A stretch of 5,287 nucleotides of DNA, from NCBI GenBank assembly GCA_024278415.1, contig JAJRTI010000943.1, forward strand, positions 1 through 5,287. Reading direction: 5' to 3'. The stretch comes from Planctomycetota bacterium (lineage in GTDB: Bacteria > Planctomycetota > Brocadiia > JAJRTI01). The notes under the pieces were generated by a model. That model was not told where the DNA came from and searched no databases. It was given only the letters and a program-made list of their open reading frames with translations. Within the stretch, counting starts at the first letter, position 1. Each line of letters starts with the position of its first letter. Positions 1 to 5,209 of this stretch are shown here, in pieces. The position numbers were made by a program, and so were the translations under genes.

Positions 1-28
1 AGGGTTGCGAGCTTCGCTCGCGAACCCT
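1..28. repeat. Hairpin with TTC loop (GCGAAG-core family)
   Basis: AGGGTT (1-6) pairs with AACCCT (23-28) and GCGAGC (7-12) pairs with GCTCGC (16-21). The loop is TTC and G22 is a single bulge, so the stem has 12 pairs. Read on the minus strand the tip is GCGAAGC, known as an unusually stable DNA mini-hairpin. The right side, ending in AACCC, resembles that of the hairpin at 241-255. Confidence 0.8.
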
Positions 29-41
29 GGGCTGATATCCG

Positions 42-58
42 GAATCCCGTTGGGATTC
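42..58. repeat. 7-bp hairpin
   Basis: GAATCCC (42-48) and GGGATTC (52-58) are perfect reverse complements around a 3-nt GTT loop. It sits 13 bp after the hairpin at 1-28 and looks like another extragenic palindrome. Confidence 0.7.
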
Positions 59-196
59 AGATACCCCAACACGCGGCGTTGCACGGGAGCTTTGACAGTA
101 TTCCGTACATGGCTGTTGTACTTGGCTGAAGTGTTACCAAATGTAAAACGTGAAACATCGCGCGGCTTTTAGCCACAACCAAACTCTGCATAGCCC

Positions 197-217
197 CCCG
201 CTGTCTTGTGCAGCGGG
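197..217. repeat. 7-bp hairpin at the left edge of the nested element
   Basis: CCCGCTG (197-203) pairs perfectly with CAGCGGG (211-217) around a 7-nt loop. Its right arm overlaps the outer inverted repeat that starts at 213, so the two foldings compete. Confidence 0.65.
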
Positions 218-240
218 TGAATCAGGTTGCTTGGCTAAAG

Positions 241-255
241 GCGGGCTTCGCCCGC
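241..255. repeat. Hairpin with TTC loop (GCGAAG-core family)
   Basis: GCGGGC (241-246), loop TTC, GCCCGC (250-255) form a perfect 6-bp stem. The minus-strand tip is GCGAAGC, as in the hairpin at 1-28, and both are followed by AACCC. Confidence 0.75.
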
Positions 256-265
256 AACCCGGGTG

Positions 266-285
266 CGGAAGGCCTTCGCCTTCCG
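266..285. repeat. 8-bp hairpin (GCGAAG-core family)
   Basis: CGGAAGGC (266-273) pairs perfectly with GCCTTCCG (278-285) around a CTTC loop. Read on the minus strand the tip is GCGAAGGC. Confidence 0.75.
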
Positions 286-309
286 TCTTCACCGGACGGC
301 AGCAAGCAT

Positions 310-329
310 CGGAACGCGAAGGCGTTCCG
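310..329. repeat. 8-bp hairpin (GCGAAG-core family, opposite orientation)
   Basis: CGGAACGC (310-317) pairs perfectly with GCGTTCCG (322-329) around a GAAG loop. The GCGAAGGC tip is on the plus strand here, so this copy is inverted relative to the one at 266-285. The two share the CGGAA stem start. Confidence 0.75.
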
Positions 330-365
330 CTCCAGCTTCTTGGTTTTCTAATCGGCTGCTGAGGA

Positions 366-389
366 TTAAGGCACTAAAGGCTGCCTTAA
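366..389. repeat. 7-bp hairpin
   Basis: TTAAGGC (366-372) pairs perfectly with GCCTTAA (383-389) around a 10-nt loop. It sits just before the long polypyrimidine hairpin and inside the 213-500 element. Confidence 0.6.
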
Positions 390-393
390 GACT

Positions 394-452
394 TTTCCCT
401 TTCCCCCTTTCTTCCCTCCGCAAAGCGGCGGGCAGAAAAGGGGAAAGGGAAG
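394..452. repeat. Long polypyrimidine/polypurine hairpin
   Basis: The pyrimidine arm 394-412 pairs with the purine arm 434-452 over 19 positions, with one mismatch (C407/A439) and one G-T wobble (T394/G452). CCGC (418-421) and GCGG (425-428) form a second stem at the tip. Positions 392-419 are 28 consecutive pyrimidines. This is the longest stem in the window. Confidence 0.75.
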
Positions 453-550
453 CCAATCAGGCGGCAGGGCGCCTATAGCTTGCCAACCTGATTCGCCCGC
501 CAGATGGAACGGGCGAGGGTCTTCTCCGAACGGGTTCGCCAAATGCTCAC

Positions 551-575
551 AAGTCTTCTCAGAAAAACAAGACTT
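551..575. repeat. 7-bp hairpin 3' of secA
   Basis: AAGTCTT (551-557) and AAGACTT (569-575) are perfect reverse complements around an 11-nt A-rich loop. It lies about 80 bp past the secA stop, but no T-run follows it on the minus strand, so a terminator role is unproven. Confidence 0.5.
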
Positions 576-589
576 TCGATGTTAACTGT

Positions 590-636
590 GTAAAGCGTGA
601 GGCAACCCGCGCCACTCAATTCCCCTCACGTTTTAC
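590..636 (-). repeat. 13-position stem just past the secA stop, possible 3'-end structure
   Basis: GTAAAGCGTGAGG (590-602) pairs with CCTCACGTTTTAC (624-636) at 12 of 13 positions, and the odd pair is a G-T wobble on the plus strand. It begins about 18 bp after the secA stop codon (654-656) on the secA transcript. It is not followed by a T-run, so it could be a protective or Rho-related 3' stem rather than an intrinsic terminator. A further GTAAAGCGT copy (reverse complement at 649-657) covers the secA stop codon itself. Confidence 0.5.
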
Positions 637-653
637 CCCTTACCCTTTACGCT

Positions 654-3600
654 TTACGTCTTTCCGCAGCACTTCTTGTACTTGCGCCCGCTTCCGCAGG
701 GGCAGGGCGCGTTGCGAGGGATTTTGTCGTCGACCCGGATGGGTTCGGGCTTCTCTTCGCTAGGGACGCTGTCGGCCGCTTGCTGGTTGGCCGCCGTCGC
801 CGTGAAGTTCGTCATCTCATCGTACAGGAACTCGTCGGGGTTCCACACCGATCCCCGTTCGTCGACCACTCCCGTGTCGAACTGCACCTTGAAGATGAAA
901 TCGGTGACCTCCTCGCGGATGGAGTCGATCATCATATCGAACGCGGCGAGCGATTCTTTCTTGAACTCAATCTTGGGGTCGACTTGGGCGTACCCGCGCA
1001 GGCCAATGCCGTCGCGCAGGCGGTCCATGGCGTAGAGGTGGTCTTTCCACTTCGCGTCGATCTTGTCGAGCATGAGGAACTGCTCGAGCGCGCGCATGGC
1101 CTCCTCGCCGACCGCGGCTTCCTTGGCATCGTAGATCACCCTCGCCCGCTCGAGCAATTGGTCCACGAGTTCATCGACGCTTGTCTCGTCGGGAGGGGGC
1201 AGTTCAATAGGCTCGCCGAATTTCTCCTTGAACCAGTTGGCCAAACCTTCGAGCGTCCGGTCGCCGTCCTCGTCCCGTTCTTCCCAGTAGAACTCCGTGT
1301 TGACGGTGACGGTATCTTCGATCATGTCCCACACGCGTTCGCGTAGGCCCTTGCCTTTGAGCACGGCCTGGCGCCACTCGTAGATCTGCTTGCGCTGCTC
1401 GTTCATGGGCTCGTCGAATTCGAGCAGGCTCTTGCGCACCTCGAAGTTGTACTCCTCGCGCTTGCGCTGGGCGCGCTCGATGGAGCGGCTGACCATGTTG
1501 TGTTCGATGGCCATGCCCTCCTCCATGCCGAAGCGCTGGAGGATGGCGCTCACGCGCTCGGACGCGAACACGCGCATGAGGTCGTCTTCGAGCGAAAGGA
1601 AGAAGCGCGACGAGCCGGGGTCGCCTTGCCGGCCTGCGCGGCCCCGGAGCTGGTTGTCGATGCGCCGGGCGTCGTGCCGCTCCGAGCCGATCACGTGCAA
1701 GCCGCCGCCCTTGAAGACGCGATCGCCGCAGCGTTCAGGCTTTTTGGGGTAGACCACCAGCGGCCGGCCCGTGCTGAAATCGCTGTCGAGCCCGAACTGG
1801 AGTTGGTAAAGCGCCACATCCCGCCCCGCGTTCCACGAGAACGTGGGGATGCGATTCTCGGGCACGATCTCCTCGCCGTCGACCGGGTGCTGGAGTTCGA
1901 TCTCGTTGGGCCCGATCTTGCCCAACTGCACCTCGCCGGCCTCCGCCTCGTCCGTGTCGCGCGGCAGTTCGTCTACAAAGTTGAGCCGATGCACGTTGCT
2001 CACGACTTCCTCGCCGTCCGCGGTGCGGCCCACGATCCGCCAGTACACGTGCCAATTCGACTCCATCGCCTTGGCCACCTTGTCGATGACCTTGTTCCAC
2101 CGGCCGAGCGAGGGCTGGCACTGGATGCCGCAGAGGTCGGCCACGCCTGGGCCGAGCACGATATCGGTGCCGCGGCCGGCCATGTTCGTGGCGATGGTCA
2201 CGTGGCCCATTTGGCCCGCCTTGGCCACGATCTGTGCCTCGCGGGCGTGTTGTTTCGCGTTGAGCACTTCGTGCTCGATGCCGCGCTTGCTCAGCATGTC
2301 GCTGAGCTTCTCTGAATTCTCGATGGACGTGGTGCCCACGAGGATCGGCCGGCCGGTGCGGTGCACGCTCACGATCTCGTCGCCCACGGCCTGCCACTTC
2401 TCCTTCTCCGTGCGGTACACCACATCGGGGTAGCTCTTGCGGATCAGCGGCCGGTTCGTCGGAGCCACGACCACGTCTAGCTCGTAAATCTTATCGAACT
2501 CCGCCGCCTCCGTGATCGCGGTGCCCGTCATGCCCGCGAGCTTCGAGTAGAGGCGGAAGAAGTTCTGGTACGTAATCGTCGCGAGCGTCTGGTTCTCCTC
2601 GCGGACGCGAATGCGCTCTTTGGCCTCGATCGCCTGGTGCAGGCCATCGCTCCAGCGCCGGCCCTCCTGGAGGCGCCCGGTGAACTCGTCCACGATCACG
2701 ATTTCGTTGCCCTTGACGACGTATTGGACCTCGCGCTTGTACAGGTGGTGGGCGCGCAGCGCCTGTTCGATCAGGTGCGGCCAGTCCATGTTGCGCGCGT
2801 CGTAAATGCTGTCCACGCCCAGCCGGCGCTGCACCTCCTCCACCCCCTCTTCAGTGAGCGGGCAGGAATTCTCCTTCTCCTTGATCTCGAAATGCTTCTC
2901 CGGCCGCAGCACGCGGGCCACTTGGTCCGCGCGCTTGAACAGCGCGGTGCTGTCCTCGGCTGGGCCGCTGATGATCAGCGGCACGCGCGCCTCGTCGATC
3001 AGGATGCTGTCCACCTCGTCGACGATCGCAAAGTGCAAGTCGCGCTGCACTTGGTCTTCGAGGTTATTGCGCATATTGTCGCGCAGGTAATCGAACCCGA
3101 ACTCGCTGTTCTGGCCAAACGTGATATCGCAGGCGTACGCGGCGCGCTTCTCGGCGTAGGGTTGATGCGACTGGATCGCGCCGGCCGTCATGCCCAGCAC
3201 CTCGTACGTGGGCCGCATCCACTCGCACCCCGTGTGCGCGAGGTAGTCGTTCGTGGTGACGATGTGCACGCCCCGGCCGCTGAGTGCGTTCAGGTACGCG
3301 GGGCACGTGGCCACGAGCGTTTTGCCTTCGCCGGTGACCATCTCGGCGATCTTGCCCTGGTGGAGCACGATGCCGCCGATGATCTGCACGTCGAAGTGCC
3401 GCATCATCGGGTACGGGTTGTCGGGGTTGGGCGACGGCAGCGTCCGCCGCGCGGCCTCGCGCATCACCGCGAAGGCCTCCACGAGCATCCCGTCCAGCAC
3501 ACGTTGGCTCTCGCGCTGGAAGTACTTGCGCGCCTCGTCCTCGTCCGAAATGTCCTCCACCCGCTTCCGGGGCTCCTGCATGGCCTCGTCGTACCGCTCC

Positions 3601-3800
3601 CTAAACTCGTCCGTCTTGGCCCGCAGGGCCGCGTCCGACAGCTTGGCCATCTCTGGCTCGAGCGCGCACACGGCCATCAGCGTGGGGACCATCTCCTTCA
3701 GCAGGCGCTCGTTGCGCGAGCCAAACACGCGCGTCAGCCCGGCCATGACCGCGTTCACGCCTCTGAGGCAGAGGCCAGATAGGTCGTCCAAAAGGTCCAT
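654..3800 (-). CDS. secA: SecA, preprotein translocase ATPase, with a large insert in NBD2
   Basis: SecA is the cytoplasmic motor that pushes unfolded preproteins through SecYEG using ATP. Visible features in order: GSRNER near residue 27; MRHFDVQIIGG (133-143); Walker A TGEGKT (156-161); DEVD Walker B (261-264) within DEVDSILIDEAR; preprotein-binding region roughly 275-420; GMTGTA (423-428); NMAGRGTDI (539-547); QLRGRAGRQGD (717-727) with the arginine finger; helical scaffold and two-helix finger with HLYAMDRLRDGIGLRGYAQ (921-939); and a C-terminal SEC-C zinc motif CPCGSG...CC (C1033, C1035, C1044, C1045). At 1048 aa it exceeds E. coli SecA (901 aa), mainly through an insert at about residues 557-697. 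The ATG at 3800 has no clear Shine-Dalgarno; Met19 (3744-3746) is an alternative, with AGAGG about 13 nt upstream. The gene is complete, apparently monocistronic, and divergent from the zinc-ribbon gene. Confidence 0.97.
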   Translation of the reverse strand: MDLLDDLSGLCLRGVNAVMAGLTRVFGSRNERLLKEMVPTLMAVCALEPEMAKLSDAALRAKTDEFRERYDEAMQEPRKRVEDISDEDEARKYFQRESQRVLDGMLVEAFAVMREAARRTLPSPNPDNPYPMMRHFDVQIIGGIVLHQGKIAEMVTGEGKTLVATCPAYLNALSGRGVHIVTTNDYLAHTGCEWMRPTYEVLGMTAGAIQSHQPYAEKRAAYACDITFGQNSEFGFDYLRDNMRNNLEDQVQRDLHFAIVDEVDSILIDEARVPLIISGPAEDSTALFKRADQVARVLRPEKHFEIKEKENSCPLTEEGVEEVQRRLGVDSIYDARNMDWPHLIEQALRAHHLYKREVQYVVKGNEIVIVDEFTGRLQEGRRWSDGLHQAIEAKERIRVREENQTLATITYQNFFRLYSKLAGMTGTAITEAAEFDKIYELDVVVAPTNRPLIRKSYPDVVYRTEKEKWQAVGDEIVSVHRTGRPILVGTTSIENSEKLSDMLSKRGIEHEVLNAKQHAREAQIVAKAGQMGHVTIATNMAGRGTDIVLGPGVADLCGIQCQPSLGRWNKVIDKVAKAMESNWHVYWRIVGRTADGEEVVSNVHRLNFVDELPRDTDEAEAGEVQLGKIGPNEIELQHPVDGEEIVPENRIPTFSWNAGRDVALYQLQFGLDSDFSTGRPLVVYPKKPERCGDRVFKGGGLHVIGSERHDARRIDNQLRGRAGRQGDPGSSRFFLSLEDDLMRVFASERVSAILQRFGMEEGMAIEHNMVSRSIERAQRKREEYNFEVRKSLLEFDEPMNEQRKQIYEWRQAVLKGKGLRERVWDMIEDTVTVNTEFYWEERDEDGDRTLEGLANWFKEKFGEPIELPPPDETSVDELVDQLLERARVIYDAKEAAVGEEAMRALEQFLMLDKIDAKWKDHLYAMDRLRDGIGLRGYAQVDPKIEFKKESLAAFDMMIDSIREEVTDFIFKVQFDTGVVDERGSVWNPDEFLYDEMTNFTATAANQQAADSVPSEEKPEPIRVDDKIPRNAPCPCGSGRKYKKCCGKT
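1710..2132 (-). other. Insert in SecA NBD2 with fibronectin-III-like sequence
   Basis: These codons encode about residues 557-697, between NMAGRGTDIVLGPGVADL and GGLHVIGSERH, which are nearly adjacent in many SecA proteins and separated by about 35 residues in E. coli. Residues 635-684 read like the first half of an FN3-like sandwich: HPVDGEEI, then PTFSW (652-656), YQLQF (665-669) and D-x-DFS. Residues 582-609 (HVYWRIVGR, G, then LNFVD) read like the last strands of such a domain. The halves therefore appear in permuted order. Cysteines at 557, 561 and 691 bracket the insert. The insert is seen directly; the FN3 assignment is by eye. Confidence 0.6.
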
Positions 3801-3853
3801 GCTGGAAGGATGTCTGCGAATGAAGCCGCGGAGGCAGAAGCGGCGTGGGATGG

Positions 3854-3888
3854 CGGGGCGGACGCAGGGACTGGCCCCCTTCGCCCCG
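3854..3888 (-). repeat. GC-rich hairpin in the predicted secA leader
   Basis: CGGGGCG (3854-3860) pairs with CGCCCCG (3882-3888), and AGGG (3866-3869) pairs with CCCT (3877-3880) inside it, with a 5-nt bulge on one side. It falls in the predicted ~135-nt secA 5' leader. No T-run follows on the minus strand, so it is not an obvious attenuator. GC-rich sequence makes such stems easier to find by chance. Confidence 0.4.
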
Positions 3889-3941
3889 TCGGATCACGCA
3901 CTTCGTCCGCAAGATGTAGGCACACGATGCATCAAATGCCC

Positions 3942-3970
3942 ATTAAATCAAGCCCTGCCCGCGTAGTCAA
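3942..3970 (-). promoter_or_regulatory. Predicted sigma70-type promoter for secA
   Basis: On the minus strand, TTGACT (3970-3965) is followed after exactly 17 bp by TTTAAT (3947-3942). Each box matches the consensus at 5 of 6 positions. Transcription would begin near 3935, giving a leader of about 135 nt to the ATG at 3800. The short AT-rich patch stands out in GC-rich surroundings. Confidence 0.6.
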
Positions 3971-3982
3971 GGGAAGGGCTTG
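3949..3982. promoter_or_regulatory. Inverted repeat over the secA -35 box, possible operator
   Basis: CAAGCCCT (3949-3956) and AGGGCTTG (3975-3982) are perfect 8-bp inverted arms separated by 18 bp. The -35 box (3965-3970) lies between them and the left arm fills part of the -35/-10 spacer. A dimeric regulator binding both arms would cover the promoter. No regulator gene is in the window. Confidence 0.4.
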
Positions 3983-4027
3983 TCCAGTCATGGCCCGTCG
4001 GCATGGGCGTGTAAGGCCAGCGCATCA

Positions 4028-4056
4028 TTGACATCGAGGTCTAACCGGGGTATGAC
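4028..4056 (+). promoter_or_regulatory. Predicted sigma70-type promoter for the zinc-ribbon/RuvC-like unit
   Basis: A perfect -35 TTGACA (4028-4033) is followed after 17 bp by TATGAC (4051-4056, 4 of 6 matches to TATAAT). The expected start near 4063 lies immediately before the ribosome binding site, giving a leader of only about 12 nt. Confidence 0.6.
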
Positions 4057-4063
4057 ACGAGAC

Positions 4064-4070
4064 GGGAGGA
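4064..4070 (+). promoter_or_regulatory. Shine-Dalgarno site GGGAGGA
   Basis: GGGAGGA ends 4 nt before the ATG at 4075 and fixes that start. A TTG at 4071 in another frame is too close to the site to be used well. Confidence 0.8.
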
Positions 4071-4074
4071 TTGC

Positions 4075-4491
4075 ATGGGAGACACAGCAACATTACACTC
4101 GGCAACGGAGGAGGCCGGCGACCTCCTCGCCTGCCCCGCGTGCCTGCACGGCAACGACCCGGCCGCGGACTTTTGCGCCAAGTGCCAGGCGCCGTTGAGC
4201 AACTTCGCGGCCGTTGGCCCATTCGAGTGCGCCTTCGCACAGACCTGGGTCTATCGCCGCGCGGCGGCGCGTGCGGATCGGTTCGCGGTCGTACTCGTGA
4301 TGTGGTTGGTCTTTGGGCAGACGTTCGTGTTCACGGCTTACTTCGTCTTCATGCACGGTGTGTCGTCATGGGAATACTGGGCGTATGGCGCAGTCGCGGC
4401 CGTGCATTGGCTCATCAGCGCGGTGCTGCTGTGGAAGACGACGGCCAGCTACATTCGCTCGCGCCAGCGTGCGAAGGCAGGGGCCGCGTGA
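4075..4491 (+). CDS. Small zinc-ribbon membrane protein, function unknown
   Basis: This 138-aa protein is not one I can name. It has an N-terminal zinc ribbon with two CxxC pairs, CPAC (residues 20-23) and CAKC (34-37), in the style of short bacterial zinc-ribbon domains. A GPFE motif (48-51) and a WVYRRAA stretch (58-64) follow, then two hydrophobic segments at about 70-92 and 101-120. Arg residues before the first segment (R61, R62, R66, R69) and the basic tail (K121, R128, R130, R132, K134) predict both ends in the cytoplasm, with a short external loop. The zinc ribbon would then face the cytoplasm and could bind protein or nucleic acid at the membrane. The start has a strong Shine-Dalgarno. 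The stop overlaps the next start by one base (TGATG), so translation is probably coupled. Confidence 0.85.
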   Translation: MGDTATLHSATEEAGDLLACPACLHGNDPAADFCAKCQAPLSNFAAVGPFECAFAQTWVYRRAAARADRFAVVLVMWLVFGQTFVFTAYFVFMHGVSSWEYWAYGAVAAVHWLISAVLLWKTTASYIRSRQRAKAGAA

Positions 4492-4958
4492 TGGCGTGCC
4501 TGCTCGCGGTGGACGTGGGGCTGCGCACGGGGCTGGCGCTGTACGGCGACGATGGCCGGCTGCGGTGGTATCGCTCGCACAACTTCGGCAGCAAGGCGCG
4601 GCTCAAGCGCGCGGCGTTCCGGCTCTTCCGCGAGCACCCGGACCTCGCATGGCTGGTGATGGAAGGCGGAGGCGATGTCGCCGACGCGTGGCGCCGCGAA
4701 GCGGAACGCCGAGGCGTGGGCGTGATCCAAATGGCCGCGCAAGACTGGCGCGCTCAACTCCTCTACGACCGCGAGCAACGCTCCGGCGCGGCGGCCAAGG
4801 AGCATGCAGGCGCGCTGGCGCGGCGTACGATCGAGTGGTCTGACGCGCCCAAGGCCACGTCTCTTCGCCACGACGCCGCGGAGGCGATCCTGGCCGGGCT
4901 TGTCGGCTGCATCGAGGTCGGTTGGCTCAACGACGTGCCTGAGACGCTCAAACGGTAA
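4491..4958 (+). CDS. RuvC-like RNase H-fold protein, probable nuclease
   Basis: This 155-aa protein opens with LLAVDVGLRTGLALY, the DxGxxTG first strand of RuvC/YqgF-type RNase H folds (D8). LVMEGG follows (E58, the second acid), then an A-A-K-E-H-A helix (101-106) and LRHDAAEAILAGL (125-137). In the last motif D128 and E131 align by eye with E. coli RuvC D138 and D141. All four acidic positions are filled, with Glu replacing the last Asp, so nuclease activity is plausible. RuvC cuts Holliday junctions, but this protein is shorter and differs elsewhere, so I do not call it RuvC; the substrate is unknown. The ATG at 4491 overlaps the upstream stop, and AGGGG (4479-4483) lies 7 nt before it. 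The reading frame is open further upstream, but that part lies inside the zinc-ribbon gene and lacks domain features. Confidence 0.85.
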   Translation: MACLLAVDVGLRTGLALYGDDGRLRWYRSHNFGSKARLKRAAFRLFREHPDLAWLVMEGGGDVADAWRREAERRGVGVIQMAAQDWRAQLLYDREQRSGAAAKEHAGALARRTIEWSDAPKATSLRHDAAEAILAGLVGCIEVGWLNDVPETLKR

Positions 4959-4998
4959 CTTCCGTCAGTCGCCACCTGCCCTCCGCCCTTCGTCATTT

Positions 4999-5102
4999 GC
5001 GCGACCGTGGCAGCGACTCGCTCGTAGTGGCGACCGTAAGGGCGCCTCCCCCCCAATGCTAAAGCAGCACCCAAACGGAAGGCCCTCACGGGCCTACTAC
5101 AA
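4999..5102. repeat. Tandem palindromic repeat, copy 1 (104 bp)
   Basis: It differs from the following copy (5103-5209) by two substitutions (C5011/G5115; T in AATGCT versus C in AATGCC) and a 3-bp indel in the C-run. It carries two GCGACCGT boxes (5001-5008, 5030-5037), a GGCG...CGCC stem with a GTAA loop, and AGGCCC-TCAC-GGGCCT (5080-5095), whose minus-strand loop GTGA is a GNRA tetraloop. It lies 40 bp past the RuvC-like stop codon. Confidence 0.9.
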
Positions 5103-5209
5103 GCGCGACCGTGGGAGCGACTCGCTCGTAGTGGCGACCGTAAGGGCGCCTCCCCCCATCCAATGCCAAAGCAGCACCCAAACGGAAGGCCCTCACGGGC
5201 CTACTACAA
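5103..5209. repeat. Tandem palindromic repeat, copy 2 (107 bp)
   Basis: This near-identical head-to-tail copy has a better AGCG stem (GAGCG-ACT-CGCTC at 5115-5127), because G5115 restores a pair missing in copy 1. CTACTAC (5094-5100) can also pair with GTAGTGG (5128-5134) across the copy junction. After 5209 a third copy seems to begin (GCGCG) but breaks at once into the PKD-like frame. The unit length is not a multiple of three, so the copies read in different frames and are probably non-coding. Confidence 0.9.

Larger units (their letters stand above)
213..500. repeat. 288-bp segment bounded by 30-bp imperfect inverted repeats
   Basis: The reverse complement of 213-242 matches 471-500 at 24 of 30 positions, including an 11-base perfect core CAACCTGATTC and flanking blocks CCCGC and TAGC. 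Between the arms lie further hairpins at 241-255, 266-285, 310-329, 366-389 and 394-452. The layout resembles a MITE-like or composite extragenic palindrome element, or the DNA of a multibranched structured RNA. I saw no obvious target-site duplication outside the arms and no transposase. The inverted arms are seen directly; the element interpretation is inference. Confidence 0.6.
1..653. other. Gene-free, palindrome-rich region downstream of secA
   Basis: No reading frame here resembles a known protein; the short open frames are rich in Arg, Pro and Ser and cross the palindromes. The stretch holds at least nine hairpin-forming inverted repeats (1-28, 42-58, 197-217, 241-255, 266-285, 310-329, 366-389, 394-452, 551-575), a longer pair of inverted arms (213-242 with 471-500), and a stem beside the secA stop (590-636). 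It lies 3' of secA, so part of it may be transcribed as the secA 3' tail. I see no classic terminator (stem followed by a T-run) on the minus strand. No tRNA or rRNA was recognised. Confidence 0.75.

Noticed and set aside
92..121. TTGACA at 92-97 as a promoter -35
   Set aside because: No acceptable -10 lies 16-18 bp downstream, and no gene follows on the plus strand.
1..129. Open frame at the left edge ending in TGA at 127-129, possibly the end of an upstream gene
   Set aside because: It runs through two hairpins and resembles no protein I recognise; an open frame of this length is expected by chance here.
150..478. Two small plus-strand frames of 70 and 71 aa
   Set aside because: They translate palindromes and the polypyrimidine tract, lack ribosome binding sites and overlap each other.
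551..636. Intrinsic terminator of secA
   Set aside because: Stems at 551-575 and 590-636 are present, but neither is followed by a T-run on the minus strand, so they are listed only as hairpins.
597..3782. Long plus-strand open frames of 249, 271 and 381 aa opposite secA
   Set aside because: They are antisense shadows of a GC-rich gene. They are rich in His, Arg, Val and Leu, have no recognisable motifs, and the minus-strand frame is unmistakably SecA throughout.
3601..3912. A 103-aa minus-strand frame starting in the secA leader, considered as a SecM-like leader peptide
   Set aside because: It starts at a TTG without a Shine-Dalgarno, runs deep into secA in another frame, is Arg/Pro-rich, and shows no signal peptide or arrest motif.
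4071..4490. Upstream extension of the RuvC-like frame to a TTG at 4071 (295 aa)
   Set aside because: The extra 140 residues are Arg/Gly-rich and overlap the zinc-ribbon gene, which has clear zinc and membrane features and the better-placed ATG. The RNase H motif begins right after the ATG at 4491.
4999..5209. Tandem repeats considered as a CRISPR array
   Set aside because: There are only two units of about 105 bp directly abutting, with no spacers and no cas genes.
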